Shown: positions 21,428-30,241 of the stretch, piece after piece
How the letters are laid out: every line of letters starts with the position of its first letter
How positions within the stretch are numbered: position 1 is the stretch's first letter
From: Klebsiella electrica
GTDB taxonomy: Bacteria > Pseudomonadota > Gammaproteobacteria > Enterobacterales > Enterobacteriaceae
Length of the DNA stretch: 64,000 nt
Direction: 5' to 3'
NCBI RefSeq assembly: GCF_006711645.1
Contig: NZ_CP041247.1
Location: forward strand, 5,146,001 to 5,210,000
The notes under the pieces: generated by a model
Told to the model about the DNA's origin: nothing
Seen by the model: only the letters and a program-made list of their open reading frames with translations
Database searches by the model: none
Translations under genes and position numbers: made by a program

Positions 21428-21437
21428 ACACCGCGAA

Positions 21438-22703
21438 TCAGGTCGTCATCGCCTTACTCTCAACGCGGCCCAGGGCGGCTTTACCTGACAGCGTGAACGC
21501 CGAGATAACCGTCACCACCAGCGCGATGCCACCGAGAATAAGATAGGTGTCCTGGAAGCCAATCCGGTCATACATATTGCCGGCAAACGCGGAGAGGAAA
21601 ATCGCCGCCACCTGTTTGGCAAACTGAAAACCGACCAGGTAGATCGTCGCCGACAGGCGAGTATCGAAGACGCCGGTGATGTATTTAAATGCCCCCACCA
21701 GCAGGAACGGAACCTCGAGCGCATGCAGCATTTTCAGCGCCACCACCTCCAGCGCGGTGGTCGCAAAGGATGAGCCAATCATCCGCGCCGCCATCACCAT
21801 CCCGGCAATCAACAAGGTATTTTTGGCGCCGATGCGGTTAATAATCCACGGTGAGCAGAACATGATAATGGCATTGCAGATCTCCCCGGCGGTGGTGGCA
21901 AAACCAAACGCCCGGGTCCCCGCTTCCGGGGTGGTAAAGAAGGATTTAAAGAAGGTGGCAAACTGCTGATCGAACACGTCATAGACGCAGGCCACACCAA
22001 CCACATACAAAATAAACATCCACATTTTGCGCTGGCGGAACATGCGTACCGCAGTTTTCAAATCTACGGCGGAACGATTGGCCCCCAGGGAGTCCAGCAC
22101 CTGGGTCGCCTGGCTGGCCTGCGGTTTAGCGATAGCCACCAGTACCAGCAGCAGTAAAGCTGCGGCCGATCCCATCCAGAAAACCCATTCCGGGTTGACG
22201 CTAAACAACATGCCTGCCGTAGTCGCGCACAGCGCCCATCCCAGACAGCCAAAGGTGCGCGCTTTACCGTACTCAAACCCGCTATTCCGGCTGACGCGCT
22301 CAATGTACGCCTCCATCGCCCCGGCACCCGCGGAAAACACAAAGCCGATATAGGCGCCGCCGCTTAACGCGCCGACCCAGATATTGGTTTTTAATAACGG
22401 AGCAAACACGTAGAGGAAGAACGGCGCAATCAGCACCAGCAGGACGGAGACGACCCACATCAGATGCTTCTTTAGCCCCAGCTTATCCGAGATGACGCCC
22501 AACACCGGCTGAAAACAAATCGCAAACAGAGACAGGCTGGAAAACACAATGCCGGTCTCGGTTTTGTTCAGCCCGATAACGTCCGATAGCCAGATCGGCA
22601 GAAACGGAAAACAGGTGGCCATGATGAAAAAGTAGAGAAAGAAGAACAGCCCGAAAATCCAGAAGTTAGGGTTGTTTTTATGGGTACAGGCGGTCGGGTT
22701 CAT
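21438..22703 (-). CDS. rafB: Oligosaccharide:H+ symporter, raffinose permease type
   Basis: The start at 22703 gives a 421-residue 12-helix major facilitator of the LacY/RafB/CscB family. LacY-like marks include NFWIFGLFFFLYFFIMATCFPF at the start (helix 1), the loop GLNKTETGIVFSSLSLFAI, and YIERVSRNSGFEYGKARTFG near residue 124, where LacY has its essential Glu126 and Arg144. Being next to a GH36 galactosidase and a RafR-like repressor, it most likely imports raffinose or melibiose with a proton. Confidence 0.86.
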   Translation of the reverse strand: MNPTACTHKNNPNFWIFGLFFFLYFFIMATCFPFLPIWLSDVIGLNKTETGIVFSSLSLFAICFQPVLGVISDKLGLKKHLMWVVSVLLVLIAPFFLYVFAPLLKTNIWVGALSGGAYIGFVFSAGAGAMEAYIERVSRNSGFEYGKARTFGCLGWALCATTAGMLFSVNPEWVFWMGSAAALLLLVLVAIAKPQASQATQVLDSLGANRSAVDLKTAVRMFRQRKMWMFILYVVGVACVYDVFDQQFATFFKSFFTTPEAGTRAFGFATTAGEICNAIIMFCSPWIINRIGAKNTLLIAGMVMAARMIGSSFATTALEVVALKMLHALEVPFLLVGAFKYITGVFDTRLSATIYLVGFQFAKQVAAIFLSAFAGNMYDRIGFQDTYLILGGIALVVTVISAFTLSGKAALGRVESKAMTT

Positions 22704-22744
22704 TTTATATTCCTCAAGAAGGGCCGCCGGGCGGCCCATTGCCA

Positions 22745-24868
22745 TCACACGCGTTGCAGACCAATCAAAATGGCGCTTTCCGGGTCGAGAATCGGCAGCG
22801 CCAGTCCCGCCTGTTGCAACCACTCGCCGCTTGCCGTCTGGGGTGAAGTCATCCACGCCGGCAGCTTGCGCATGGTGTGGCCGCCCTCCCCCGTTACCTG
22901 AATATTGGGGTGGTCAAGAAGCGTAATGTGATATCGCGCCCCCGCCTCCAGACCCGCGAAGCGCAGCGGCGCCATCAGGCTGTAATCCGGCATCGCCAGC
23001 TGGCTGACCAGAAACAGCGCCTGACGCTTATCCGCGCTGACCACGCCGTGCGCAAGGGTGGTGGTGTCCGGCATGTCCAGCCGCCACTGCACGCCATGAT
23101 GAATCACGTCGCGCCACTGCTTATGCAGCGCCGCATACTTGCGGTAGCAGGCGCGCTCCTGTTCATCGGCGCTCACCGGGTCCAGCTCCAGTCCCATATG
23201 GCCAAACAGTGCGGTCAGGCCGCGAAAAGCGATGCTGTGCTGACGGAAGGTGGCGTGGCAGCGACCGTTGCCGATATGTGCCCCCATCACCTCCGGCGGG
23301 AAGAAATAGCTCATGCCGCGCTGGATGGTATTGCGCTCCAGCGCGTCGTTATTATCCGAAGCCCAGAAGCGGTGGCTGCGTTTAAGCACCTCGTAATCAA
23401 TACGGCCGCCGCCGGAAGAACAGGATTCAAACTCGATCTGCGGGAAGCGGGCCACTAAGGTATCCAGCAGGCGATAAAACTGACGGGTTTGCGCATCGGC
23501 CGCCGCTTTGCCGTTATGCGCTGGCTGCACCAGCTCGCGGTTCATATCCCACTTCACGTAATCAACCGCATGCTCGCCCAGCAGCCAGCTCATCCGCTCC
23601 AGCAGATAGTCGAACGCCTGAGGGATATTCAGGTTCAGGACATACTGATGACGTCCGGTCGGCGACGTATAGCCCGGCAGCGCCAGCACCCAGTCAGGAT
23701 GCGCGCGGTATAAATCGGAGTTCGGGTTAATCATTTCCGGTTCAACCCAGATACCAAACTCCATGCCCAGCGACTTCACATGGTCAATCACCGGCGTCAG
23801 GCCATGAGGATATTTCTTCTCATCGAGATACCAGTCGCCGAGCGCCGCCCGGTCGTCGTTGCGCCCTTTAAACCAGCCGTCGTCTATGATAAATCGCTCG
23901 ACGCCCAGCGCTGCCGCCTCATCCGCCATGCGCATGATGTATTGCGGGTCATGGTCGAAGTAAATCCCTTCCCAGGTATTGAGATGCACCGGGCGCGGTT
24001 TATTGCCCGGAAAGCGAATGATCTGCTCACGCAGATAGCGGTGGAACTGCTGGCTCATGCCGTTCAGCCCCTGAGCGGAATAGCTGGCATAGAGGCTGGG
24101 CGTCCACAACGTTTCCCCTTCCGTCAGCGCCATTTCGCCCGGCAGATACAAGGCTTCCGCCTGCAGGTAGCGGCGACCGTCGGTTTTCACCTCCGCGCGC
24201 AGGCGGTGGTTGCCGCTCCAGCCCAGATGCACGCCCCAGACCTCCCCCGCCATTTCGCCAAACGCCGGACTGCCGGTAATCAGCGCCGGGAAATGTTCAT
24301 GAGAGGTGCGGCCACGGCGATTCTCCAGCACAAAACTGTCGTGCTCAAGGGTCAGACGATGCGGCTGAAATTCGCGAATCCAGCGGCCGTGGAACGCCAT
24401 AACGTCGCGGGCGCGTTCGGCAACCGGCAGCGTCACGGCCAGGCGATCGACCTGCCAGGGCTGCGGGTGCAGATTGGTTAACCCGTGGCGGACGCGCAGG
24501 ACGCCGCTGCTATCGAGCTCAATGTCGCTTTCCAGACGCAGACCGGCCTGCTGGTCTTCGCTGGTCAACGTTAAGCGCTGCCCCTCCTGCAAAACCCCGG
24601 TAGTGGCAAAGACCGGCGAACCATCCAGGCCCTGACGATGCCCTTCAATCCCCGGCGCGCCGAACAACCCGTGGCCCAGCTCGGCCATCAAGGTGACCGG
24701 CGAGTCAACATCAAGGCGACCATTGGCAATCGGGCGAGCGAGCGTGTCAGCATCCTGCGGCGAAAAGTGAGCTAAATGCGGCCCCCAGTAGATAATTTCG
24801 GCGAACGGCTGGGTTTTGATCACCACATCAACCGTGGCACTTTGCAGACGTAAAATCGAATCGGACAT
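22745..24868 (-). CDS. rafA: Alpha-galactosidase, GH36 family
   Basis: The start at 24868 yields 707 residues, the length of RafA. The GH36 catalytic signatures are present: FIIDDGWFKGRNDD near residue 327, YVKWDMNRE with the expected nucleophile Asp441, and FWASDNND with the acid/base Asp505. ESCSSGGGRIDYEV lies between. It releases galactose from raffinose and melibiose in the cytoplasm. No signal peptide is seen, which fits uptake by the adjacent permease. It lies 112 bases from rafR, downstream of twin operators. Confidence 0.92.
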   Translation of the reverse strand: MSDSILRLQSATVDVVIKTQPFAEIIYWGPHLAHFSPQDADTLARPIANGRLDVDSPVTLMAELGHGLFGAPGIEGHRQGLDGSPVFATTGVLQEGQRLTLTSEDQQAGLRLESDIELDSSGVLRVRHGLTNLHPQPWQVDRLAVTLPVAERARDVMAFHGRWIREFQPHRLTLEHDSFVLENRRGRTSHEHFPALITGSPAFGEMAGEVWGVHLGWSGNHRLRAEVKTDGRRYLQAEALYLPGEMALTEGETLWTPSLYASYSAQGLNGMSQQFHRYLREQIIRFPGNKPRPVHLNTWEGIYFDHDPQYIMRMADEAAALGVERFIIDDGWFKGRNDDRAALGDWYLDEKKYPHGLTPVIDHVKSLGMEFGIWVEPEMINPNSDLYRAHPDWVLALPGYTSPTGRHQYVLNLNIPQAFDYLLERMSWLLGEHAVDYVKWDMNRELVQPAHNGKAAADAQTRQFYRLLDTLVARFPQIEFESCSSGGGRIDYEVLKRSHRFWASDNNDALERNTIQRGMSYFFPPEVMGAHIGNGRCHATFRQHSIAFRGLTALFGHMGLELDPVSADEQERACYRKYAALHKQWRDVIHHGVQWRLDMPDTTTLAHGVVSADKRQALFLVSQLAMPDYSLMAPLRFAGLEAGARYHITLLDHPNIQVTGEGGHTMRKLPAWMTSPQTASGEWLQQAGLALPILDPESAILIGLQRV

Positions 24869-24903
24869 CAGACATCTCCACAACAAGGAATGTCTTACTG
24901 TTG

Positions 24904-24942
24904 ATCCGAAACGTTTCGGATAACAACCAAAACGTTTCGGAT
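24904..24942. promoter_or_regulatory. Twin raf operators
   Basis: A perfect 18-base palindrome, ATCCGAAACGTTTCGGAT (24904-24921), and a second site with two mismatched bases, CCAAAACGTTTCGGAT (24927-24942), lie between rafR and rafA. Their centres are about 21 bases apart, two helical turns. This matches the twin-operator arrangement known for RafR-controlled rafAB. Confidence 0.88.
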
Positions 24943-24980
24943 CCGTGATCGAGTGCAGAAATTAGCGTTGCGGAAAGAGG

Positions 24981-25976
24981 TCAGGCAGTGGCGCCTGGGA
25001 TGAATTCAGGTTGCCAGAGCACCTGTAAAGAGGAGAGGTCGTCACCGGCGATCAGCCGCCGGACCATCTCAGCAATCTGTCGGCCAACGCCCTGACGGGT
25101 GGACTGAATCACGGCAGCGACCTGGGTATCGATAATACTGTCCTGCGGCAATCCGTCATAAACCACTAATGACACGCGGCTATCGCCGGTCAGGCGCCCC
25201 AGCTGCGAGAGCGCCATTGCCGCGCCGTCGCCGTGGGTATTGCAGTCCGTGACGATCGCCGTCGGCGGCTCCGGCAGGCGCAAAAGTTCCAGCGTAGCCT
25301 GGTATCCGCCGCGACGGGTAGGCGGCACGCTGCGCAGCCAGCTTTCGGACAGACCGGCCTCACGCAAGGCGTCCAGGTAGCCGTTACGCCGCTGAGTGAT
25401 AAACGCCTGGCTGTTGTTTTCCCCCAGCAGAGCGATGCGCCGATGGCCCTGGCCGATCAGGTGGCGGGTCGCGCGATAGGTGCCGGCATAATTATCGAAA
25501 TCAAACCACGCGTAGGGCTGCGGCAGGCGGCTGCGGCCAAGAGCGAGGAAGGGGAATCCGCAGGAGAGCAGTTGCGTCAGACGCGGATCGTCATCCAGCG
25601 TGTGCGCCACGATCAGCGCGTCGACCCGCCGGCTTTGCACCATGCGCATATAGCCATGTTTATCCGCCTGCTCATCATCCGCGATCAGCAGCAAATCAAT
25701 TTCATAACGCGCCAGCTCATGGCTAATCTCCCCGACCATCTCAAGAAACACCGTGTTATTCAGCGGAGCCGGACGCACGGGGAACACCAGACCCACGGCA
25801 TCGATTTTGCCCATTTTAAGACGCCGGGCGAAGGTATTGGGCCGATAGCCGCGGCGTTTTGCCTCCGCCTCAACGCGGGCGCGCGTCTCCTGCGACACGT
25901 CGTCGTAGCCGTTTAATGCCCGACTGACGGTGGTGACCGAGATCCCAAGTTCTTTAGCAATGGCTTTCAGCGACAT
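24981..25976 (-). CDS. rafR: LacI-family raffinose operon repressor
   Basis: The 331-residue LacI/GalR protein has an N-terminal helix-turn-helix (SLKAIAKELGISVTTVSRAL, residues 2-21) and an effector-binding domain. It lies just upstream of rafA, in the same direction, with two palindromic operators between. RafR is inactivated by melibiose, the product of partial raffinose metabolism (family knowledge). The assignment rests on context and length. Confidence 0.87.
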   Translation of the reverse strand: MSLKAIAKELGISVTTVSRALNGYDDVSQETRARVEAEAKRRGYRPNTFARRLKMGKIDAVGLVFPVRPAPLNNTVFLEMVGEISHELARYEIDLLLIADDEQADKHGYMRMVQSRRVDALIVAHTLDDDPRLTQLLSCGFPFLALGRSRLPQPYAWFDFDNYAGTYRATRHLIGQGHRRIALLGENNSQAFITQRRNGYLDALREAGLSESWLRSVPPTRRGGYQATLELLRLPEPPTAIVTDCNTHGDGAAMALSQLGRLTGDSRVSLVVYDGLPQDSIIDTQVAAVIQSTRQGVGRQIAEMVRRLIAGDDLSSLQVLWQPEFIPGATA

Positions 25977-26044
25977 ATGTATCCCTGTCTTCGCGGAGAA
26001 TGCGGCTAGTTTCCCGCAATACGGGGATGGCGTCCAGCAAGAGC

Positions 26045-26070
26045 GACAAAGCGCCGGTCGGCGCTTTGTC
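26045..26070. terminator. Hairpin between the MFS gene and rafR
   Basis: The perfect stem GACAAAGCGCC with its complement and a four-base loop follows the MFS stop codon. There is no long T-run, so termination would be weak. It separates the four-gene operon from rafR. Confidence 0.5.
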
Positions 26071-26081
26071 TGAGGAAAGCA

Positions 26082-27359
26082 CTATTGTGCCAGAGGTTTA
26101 CGCACAAAGAAGCCATAGAGACAGGCGCCAAGGAACAGCAGGCAGCCGCCGAGAATAAAGACATTGGTGAACTGGCCGGTAACATCAAGAATAATCCCGG
26201 TGATCACCGGCGCCAGCGCTGCACCGAGGAAACCGCCAAAGTTCTGGATCGCGCCGAGAGAAGCAACCTGCTCTTTTGGCGCCATATCCGCCGCCAGCGC
26301 CCAGATAGCGCCAGACGGCATTTGCGAGCAGAAATAACCCAGCGTCAGCAGCGTAATCGCGGTACCGCTGTTGCTGACAAACGGAATCGGCATCACGAAA
26401 CAGGCCGCCATTGCCGCACCCAGCACGATAGGTACTTTCCGCGCCGTTACCGCATTAACGCCTCTGCGCACCAGGCGATCAGAGAGCATCCCACCGCACA
26501 GGACGCCAAGAATACCGGCGAAGAACGGAATCGATGCAATAAAGCCCGTCTGCTTCAGGCTGAAGCCGAGGGATGTTTCCAGATAACCCGGTAGCCACGT
26601 CAAATAAACCCAGATAGTAAACATGATGCAGAAGTTGCCGGAAATCATGAACCAGGTTGTTTTATTGCGGAACAGCGCGCCCCAGCTTACCTGCGGTTTA
26701 TCCGCCGTAGTCACCGCGACTTTCCCGGTATGGATCAGCATCGCTTCCCGCGCATCCGGGTCGCGATAAAACTTCAGCCATGCCAGCACTAACGGAATCC
26801 CCAGCAGACCGACCGCGATAAACATCCCGCGCCAGCCTACCCACAGCAGCAGAATGGTCAGCAGCGGCGGCGCAATCGCGTTAGCGATTTGCGAACCGGT
26901 GTTGATTATGGATGTCGGCAGTCCGCGCTCTTTATCGGAAAACCAGCTCTGGGTGATCTTGATACCTGAGGTAAAGAACGGCGACTCAGCAACCCCCAAC
27001 AGCACCCGCAGGCCATAGAAAAAGCTGTAGGTATTAACAAACCCCATCAGGAAAGTCACGGCGGACCACAGGGTCAGCGCGCCGGTGAACATCTTCTTAG
27101 GACCAAAGCGGTCAACCAGCCATCCGGCGGGCAGATTCGCCAGAGCATACGGCCAGAGGAATGCCGACAGCAACAGGCCCATTTCAGTGCCGGAGAAACC
27201 AAACTCCTTCGAAATCGTGGTATTGGCAATACTCAGGTTGGCGCGGTCAAGGTAGTTCACAACCGCAGCCAGCAGCAGAATCAAAATAATCCCCCAGCGG
27301 CGTCGGGAGAGCTTCGGCGGCGCAACTGCCGCGGCGGAAGTCGAATTTACGATGCTCAT
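26082..27359 (-). CDS. MFS transporter, anion:cation symporter family
   Basis: The 425-residue 12-helix protein resembles the ACS family (ExuT, GudP, DgoT), seen in SRRRWGIILILLLAAVVNYLDRANLSIA at the start, GWLVDRFGPKKMF near residue 78 and QSWFSDKERGLPTSIINTG near 136. These carriers import hexuronates, aldarates and aldonates with protons. It is the last gene of a four-gene operon and overlaps its predecessor by 4 bases. This supports a sugar-acid substrate, but the exact one cannot be told. Confidence 0.85.
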   Translation of the reverse strand: MSIVNSTSAAAVAPPKLSRRRWGIILILLLAAVVNYLDRANLSIANTTISKEFGFSGTEMGLLLSAFLWPYALANLPAGWLVDRFGPKKMFTGALTLWSAVTFLMGFVNTYSFFYGLRVLLGVAESPFFTSGIKITQSWFSDKERGLPTSIINTGSQIANAIAPPLLTILLLWVGWRGMFIAVGLLGIPLVLAWLKFYRDPDAREAMLIHTGKVAVTTADKPQVSWGALFRNKTTWFMISGNFCIMFTIWVYLTWLPGYLETSLGFSLKQTGFIASIPFFAGILGVLCGGMLSDRLVRRGVNAVTARKVPIVLGAAMAACFVMPIPFVSNSGTAITLLTLGYFCSQMPSGAIWALAADMAPKEQVASLGAIQNFGGFLGAALAPVITGIILDVTGQFTNVFILGGCLLFLGACLYGFFVRKPLAQ

Positions 27360-27847
27360 ACCGCCTCCTCCAGTAACGCGCGATCGATTTTGATCACCGC
27401 TTTGCGCAGAGGGGTTATCCCGTCACCCTGCGGATGGCAGCACGGGCGATGGATATCTTCCGGGAAGAAAATCACGAACATACCGGGCGTTAGCGTGACC
27501 TGCATCTCTTCTTCTTCAACCTGCCAGAACAGAATGTCCTGCTGCGGCGTACGGTCATCCACAACGGTATGCAGTCCGCTTTCGACACGACTGACCCCCA
27601 TGCGCTCATGACCGGAAATCAGATACTGAATATCGATGAACTGGCGGTGCGACTCCGGGCGCGCCTCTGCAAAAGGTACGCTGTCCATCTCCTGCAACAG
27701 GCAGAATAGCTTGCCGGGGATCAGGTCGATTTTACCCGGCGCGAAATCCTGAAAATCGTTCTGAGCGAGGAAAGCCAGCGCCTGCCGCAGTACCGGATGG
27801 TAGGCCGCTGCCTGCTCTGGCCATGCCTTAAGACTGGTTACGATCAT
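27356..27847 (-). CDS. YhcH/YjgK/YiaL (EbgC-like) family protein
   Basis: The 163-residue product belongs to the DUF386 beta-sandwich family. Its metal-binding and core motifs include ARPESHRQFIDIQYLISGHE near residue 65 and FVIFFPEDIHRPCCHPQGD near 125. Members such as YhcH (NanQ) act as anomerases or mutarotases for sialic acid-type sugars; EbgC is a galactosidase subunit. Here it is 15 bases downstream of a DapA/NanA-like lyase and 4 bases overlapping the MFS gene. A sugar anomerase role is the best inference. Confidence 0.83.
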   Translation of the reverse strand: MIVTSLKAWPEQAAAYHPVLRQALAFLAQNDFQDFAPGKIDLIPGKLFCLLQEMDSVPFAEARPESHRQFIDIQYLISGHERMGVSRVESGLHTVVDDRTPQQDILFWQVEEEEMQVTLTPGMFVIFFPEDIHRPCCHPQGDGITPLRKAVIKIDRALLEEAV

Positions 27848-27862
27848 AATGGCATCCTCTGC

Positions 27863-28786
27863 TTAGCCCGCGATACGCTGACGCCACTGTTCGGTTCCGG
27901 CGCGAATCTGGTCGAGAATCACCGTCAGTCCCCAGAACTTATTCAGCACATCATCCTTGTTAACCCGGCAGTTGATACTGTCAAAAGTCCCCAGGCGCTG
28001 ATGATAGATTTTGGCGTTTTTCGGATAGCCCAGCGTTTCCGTTACAGCCCCCAGAGAGAGGAAAATCGCCAGCTCATCGGCTACCAGGCGTTGGTTTTTC
28101 CCCTCGCGCCACAGCCAGCTGTATAGTTCAGGGTGGAAGTTGGTAAACACGCCGCTAAAGCCCTGTGACCCCGCCAGGATCGCAGGCCAGGCAATCGCCG
28201 CGTTGGCGTTAATGACGTTAAGCGGCGTGCCCTGCGCCAGACGTACGCGACGTTCAACGGTCGGCAGATCGCAGCTCACATCCTTCAGCACAACGAAGCG
28301 GCCGCTGTTAGCGCACCAGGTAAATTCATCATCGCTAAGTAAGCGGCGGTAAGGCGCCGGACACTCGTAAAGACCGAGCGGTAGCGAGGCTGGCAGCGTA
28401 TCTAACAGTGTGTTCAGCGTCGCATAGAAGACTTCGCTACCCTCATTACGCGGATCGAGATGGTTAGTCACCAGTACCAGAGCATCAATACCGGTCTGTG
28501 CCATCGCCAGCAGCTCGGATTTTTGCGCGTCAATGTCATCGCTGATATGGCCAGAGGCGATAACCGGGATACGGCCATTCACGTGCTGTACCACAAAATT
28601 CGCCAGTTCAACGCGTTCTTCTAAGGAAAGGAACTGCATTTCGCTGGACTGACAGACGGCAAACAGCGCATCAACGCCCTTCTCCAGATACCAGTCGATT
28701 AATTTCGCCAGAGCCGGATAATCAATCCGATCGCCAGCTGTAAATGGCGTCAGCATTACCGGAACAATACCGTTGATCGTTTTCAT
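27863..28786 (-). CDS. DapA/NanA-family aldolase or lyase
   Basis: The 307-residue TIM-barrel protein belongs to the dihydrodipicolinate synthase/N-acetylneuraminate lyase family. Visible are VPVMLTPFTAGDRIDYPAL near residue 8, the catalytic-tyrosine region LPLGLYECPAPYRRLL and the Schiff-base lysine in FVVLKDVSCD near 170. Family members cleave or condense 2-keto-3-deoxy acids with pyruvate. The usual E(S/G) motif after the first strand reads CQSSEMQFLSLEER. With a sugar kinase, a YhcH protein and a sugar-acid type transporter, it probably acts on a keto-deoxy sugar acid; the substrate is unknown. Confidence 0.83.
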   Translation of the reverse strand: MKTINGIVPVMLTPFTAGDRIDYPALAKLIDWYLEKGVDALFAVCQSSEMQFLSLEERVELANFVVQHVNGRIPVIASGHISDDIDAQKSELLAMAQTGIDALVLVTNHLDPRNEGSEVFYATLNTLLDTLPASLPLGLYECPAPYRRLLSDDEFTWCANSGRFVVLKDVSCDLPTVERRVRLAQGTPLNVINANAAIAWPAILAGSQGFSGVFTNFHPELYSWLWREGKNQRLVADELAIFLSLGAVTETLGYPKNAKIYHQRLGTFDSINCRVNKDDVLNKFWGLTVILDQIRAGTEQWRQRIAG

Positions 28787-28803
28787 ATTATTTTTTCCCG
28801 AGT

Positions 28804-30015
28804 TCAGAGGGTACGGAGTCGTGCGTTTGCCTGTTCAAAATCAGGCATGTTGGATGCCCCTTCTAGTTCAACAGCCAGAGAGGCGAAGGCGGAGGCCCAG
28901 GTTGCGGCCTGCACCAGACTGTTTCCGGCGGCAAGCGAGGCTGCCAGCGCACCGTTAAAAGCATCGCCAGCACCGGTGGTATCCACGGTGACGGCAGGGA
29001 AAGCGCGTATATGACTGAACTGGCGATTATCCAGCAGCAGCGCGCCGCGCGACCCCATGGTAATCAGCACTTTTTTAGCCCCCAGTCCGGCAATACGTAG
29101 GGCCGCTTCTTTTGCCGTATCAAGATCGTTGATCTCGATACCCGATAATAAAGAGGCCTCCGTTTCGTTTGGCGTAATCACATCAACGAAGGGGATGCTG
29201 GGAATAATTTCGGCAGAATAGGGCGCTGGATTCAGAATGACCCGTTTACCCAGATCGTGAGCTATCTTAATGATCGAATGAGTGGCATCGAAATTATTCT
29301 CCATCTGAACTAATAAAACATCAGATGAAGATAACTCCGGAACGATTGCCTGGATTTCACTATGGGTAATAGTTGTATTAGCCCCAGAATAAATAGCGAT
29401 CATATTTTCGCCATTCTCCTGAGAAACGTAAATAATCGCATTACCAGTTGGCTCACTCTCAGACTGATAAAGCGTGTAAGAGTGAATTGCCGAGCGCGTT
29501 AAATGATCTGCCGCTAAATTACTGAACTGATCTTTACCCACCTTGGCGACAAAATGCACCTGAGCGCCTGCTTTACTGGCAGCCGTTGCCTGGTTTGCCC
29601 CTTTCCCGCCCGGCCCCAGGCTGCTACCAAGCGCCATTATCGACTCGCCGCCCCTTGGGAAGCGCTCAACTTTAGCCACAATATCAACATTGAACGAGCC
29701 AAATACACATACCTTACCCTGCATAAACTTTCCTTTCTTTCGCTCATCACCTGGTGATTTTCGGTGATTAACAGGTTGCAGCAGCACCTCAAAACTATCA
29801 CCGGTTTCAGATATAAGTTCGGCCTGCAAACTACGCCGTAATATAATGGCCCCGCCATAACAGCGCTGCACCAGCCCCATATCTGCAAGAGTATTCAAAT
29901 CACTACGTATCGTTTCTTTAGTGACATTAAAATGAGCCGAGAAATAATTCACATAGCCACGTTCATGCTCATCTAAATATCGCAAAATAGACTTTCTACG
30001 TTCTTCAAGAAACAT
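28804..30015 (-). CDS. DeoR-type HTH domain fused to ribokinase-like kinase
   Basis: From ATG 30015 the protein has 403 residues. Residues 1-60 form a DeoR helix-turn-helix (LEERRKSILRYLDEHERG and VTKETIRSDLNTLADMGLV). A linker of about 35 residues follows, then a PfkB/ribokinase domain with GGKGANQATAASKAGA, NPAPYSAEI, TPNETEA and the catalytic TTGAGDAFNGALAASLAAG. The effector domain of classical DeoR proteins is missing; the kinase takes its place. This suggests a kinase that senses its own substrate and controls the operon. An internal ATG at 29724, with AGGAAAG upstream, would yield a 306-residue kinase alone. DNA here is visibly AT-richer than the flanks. Confidence 0.87.
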   Translation of the reverse strand: MFLEERRKSILRYLDEHERGYVNYFSAHFNVTKETIRSDLNTLADMGLVQRCYGGAIILRRSLQAELISETGDSFEVLLQPVNHRKSPGDERKKGKFMQGKVCVFGSFNVDIVAKVERFPRGGESIMALGSSLGPGGKGANQATAASKAGAQVHFVAKVGKDQFSNLAADHLTRSAIHSYTLYQSESEPTGNAIIYVSQENGENMIAIYSGANTTITHSEIQAIVPELSSSDVLLVQMENNFDATHSIIKIAHDLGKRVILNPAPYSAEIIPSIPFVDVITPNETEASLLSGIEINDLDTAKEAALRIAGLGAKKVLITMGSRGALLLDNRQFSHIRAFPAVTVDTTGAGDAFNGALAASLAAGNSLVQAATWASAFASLAVELEGASNMPDFEQANARLRTL

Positions 30016-30195
30016 AATTAACCCCGATATCACCATTGCAGTATACGAACCACCCAAGGGTGGAAGAGTGACATCAATCCCATGTTTCCAGACAAAACGG
30101 AAGCAAACAAAAATGACAAGAAGGGGTGAACAGAAAGAGAGATTCCGGGTTCTGTAGGGTGTAAAATAATATATGCCATTAATATATTTAACGGC

Positions 30196-30236
30196 ATAAC
30201 ATTCTGCATATTACGAATATATACGCAGAATGTTAT
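30196..30236. repeat. Inverted repeat at the 3' end of the XRE-cupin gene
   Basis: A perfect 12-base inverted repeat (ataacattctgc and its complement) is separated by 17 AT-rich bases. It lies just downstream of the XRE-cupin gene and upstream of the HTH-kinase operon. A second overlapping inverted repeat (tatgcc...ggcata, about 30173-30198) adjoins it. These may be operators for the fusion regulator or a transcript end. No T-run was seen. Confidence 0.6.
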
Positions 30237-30241
30237 TAAGA

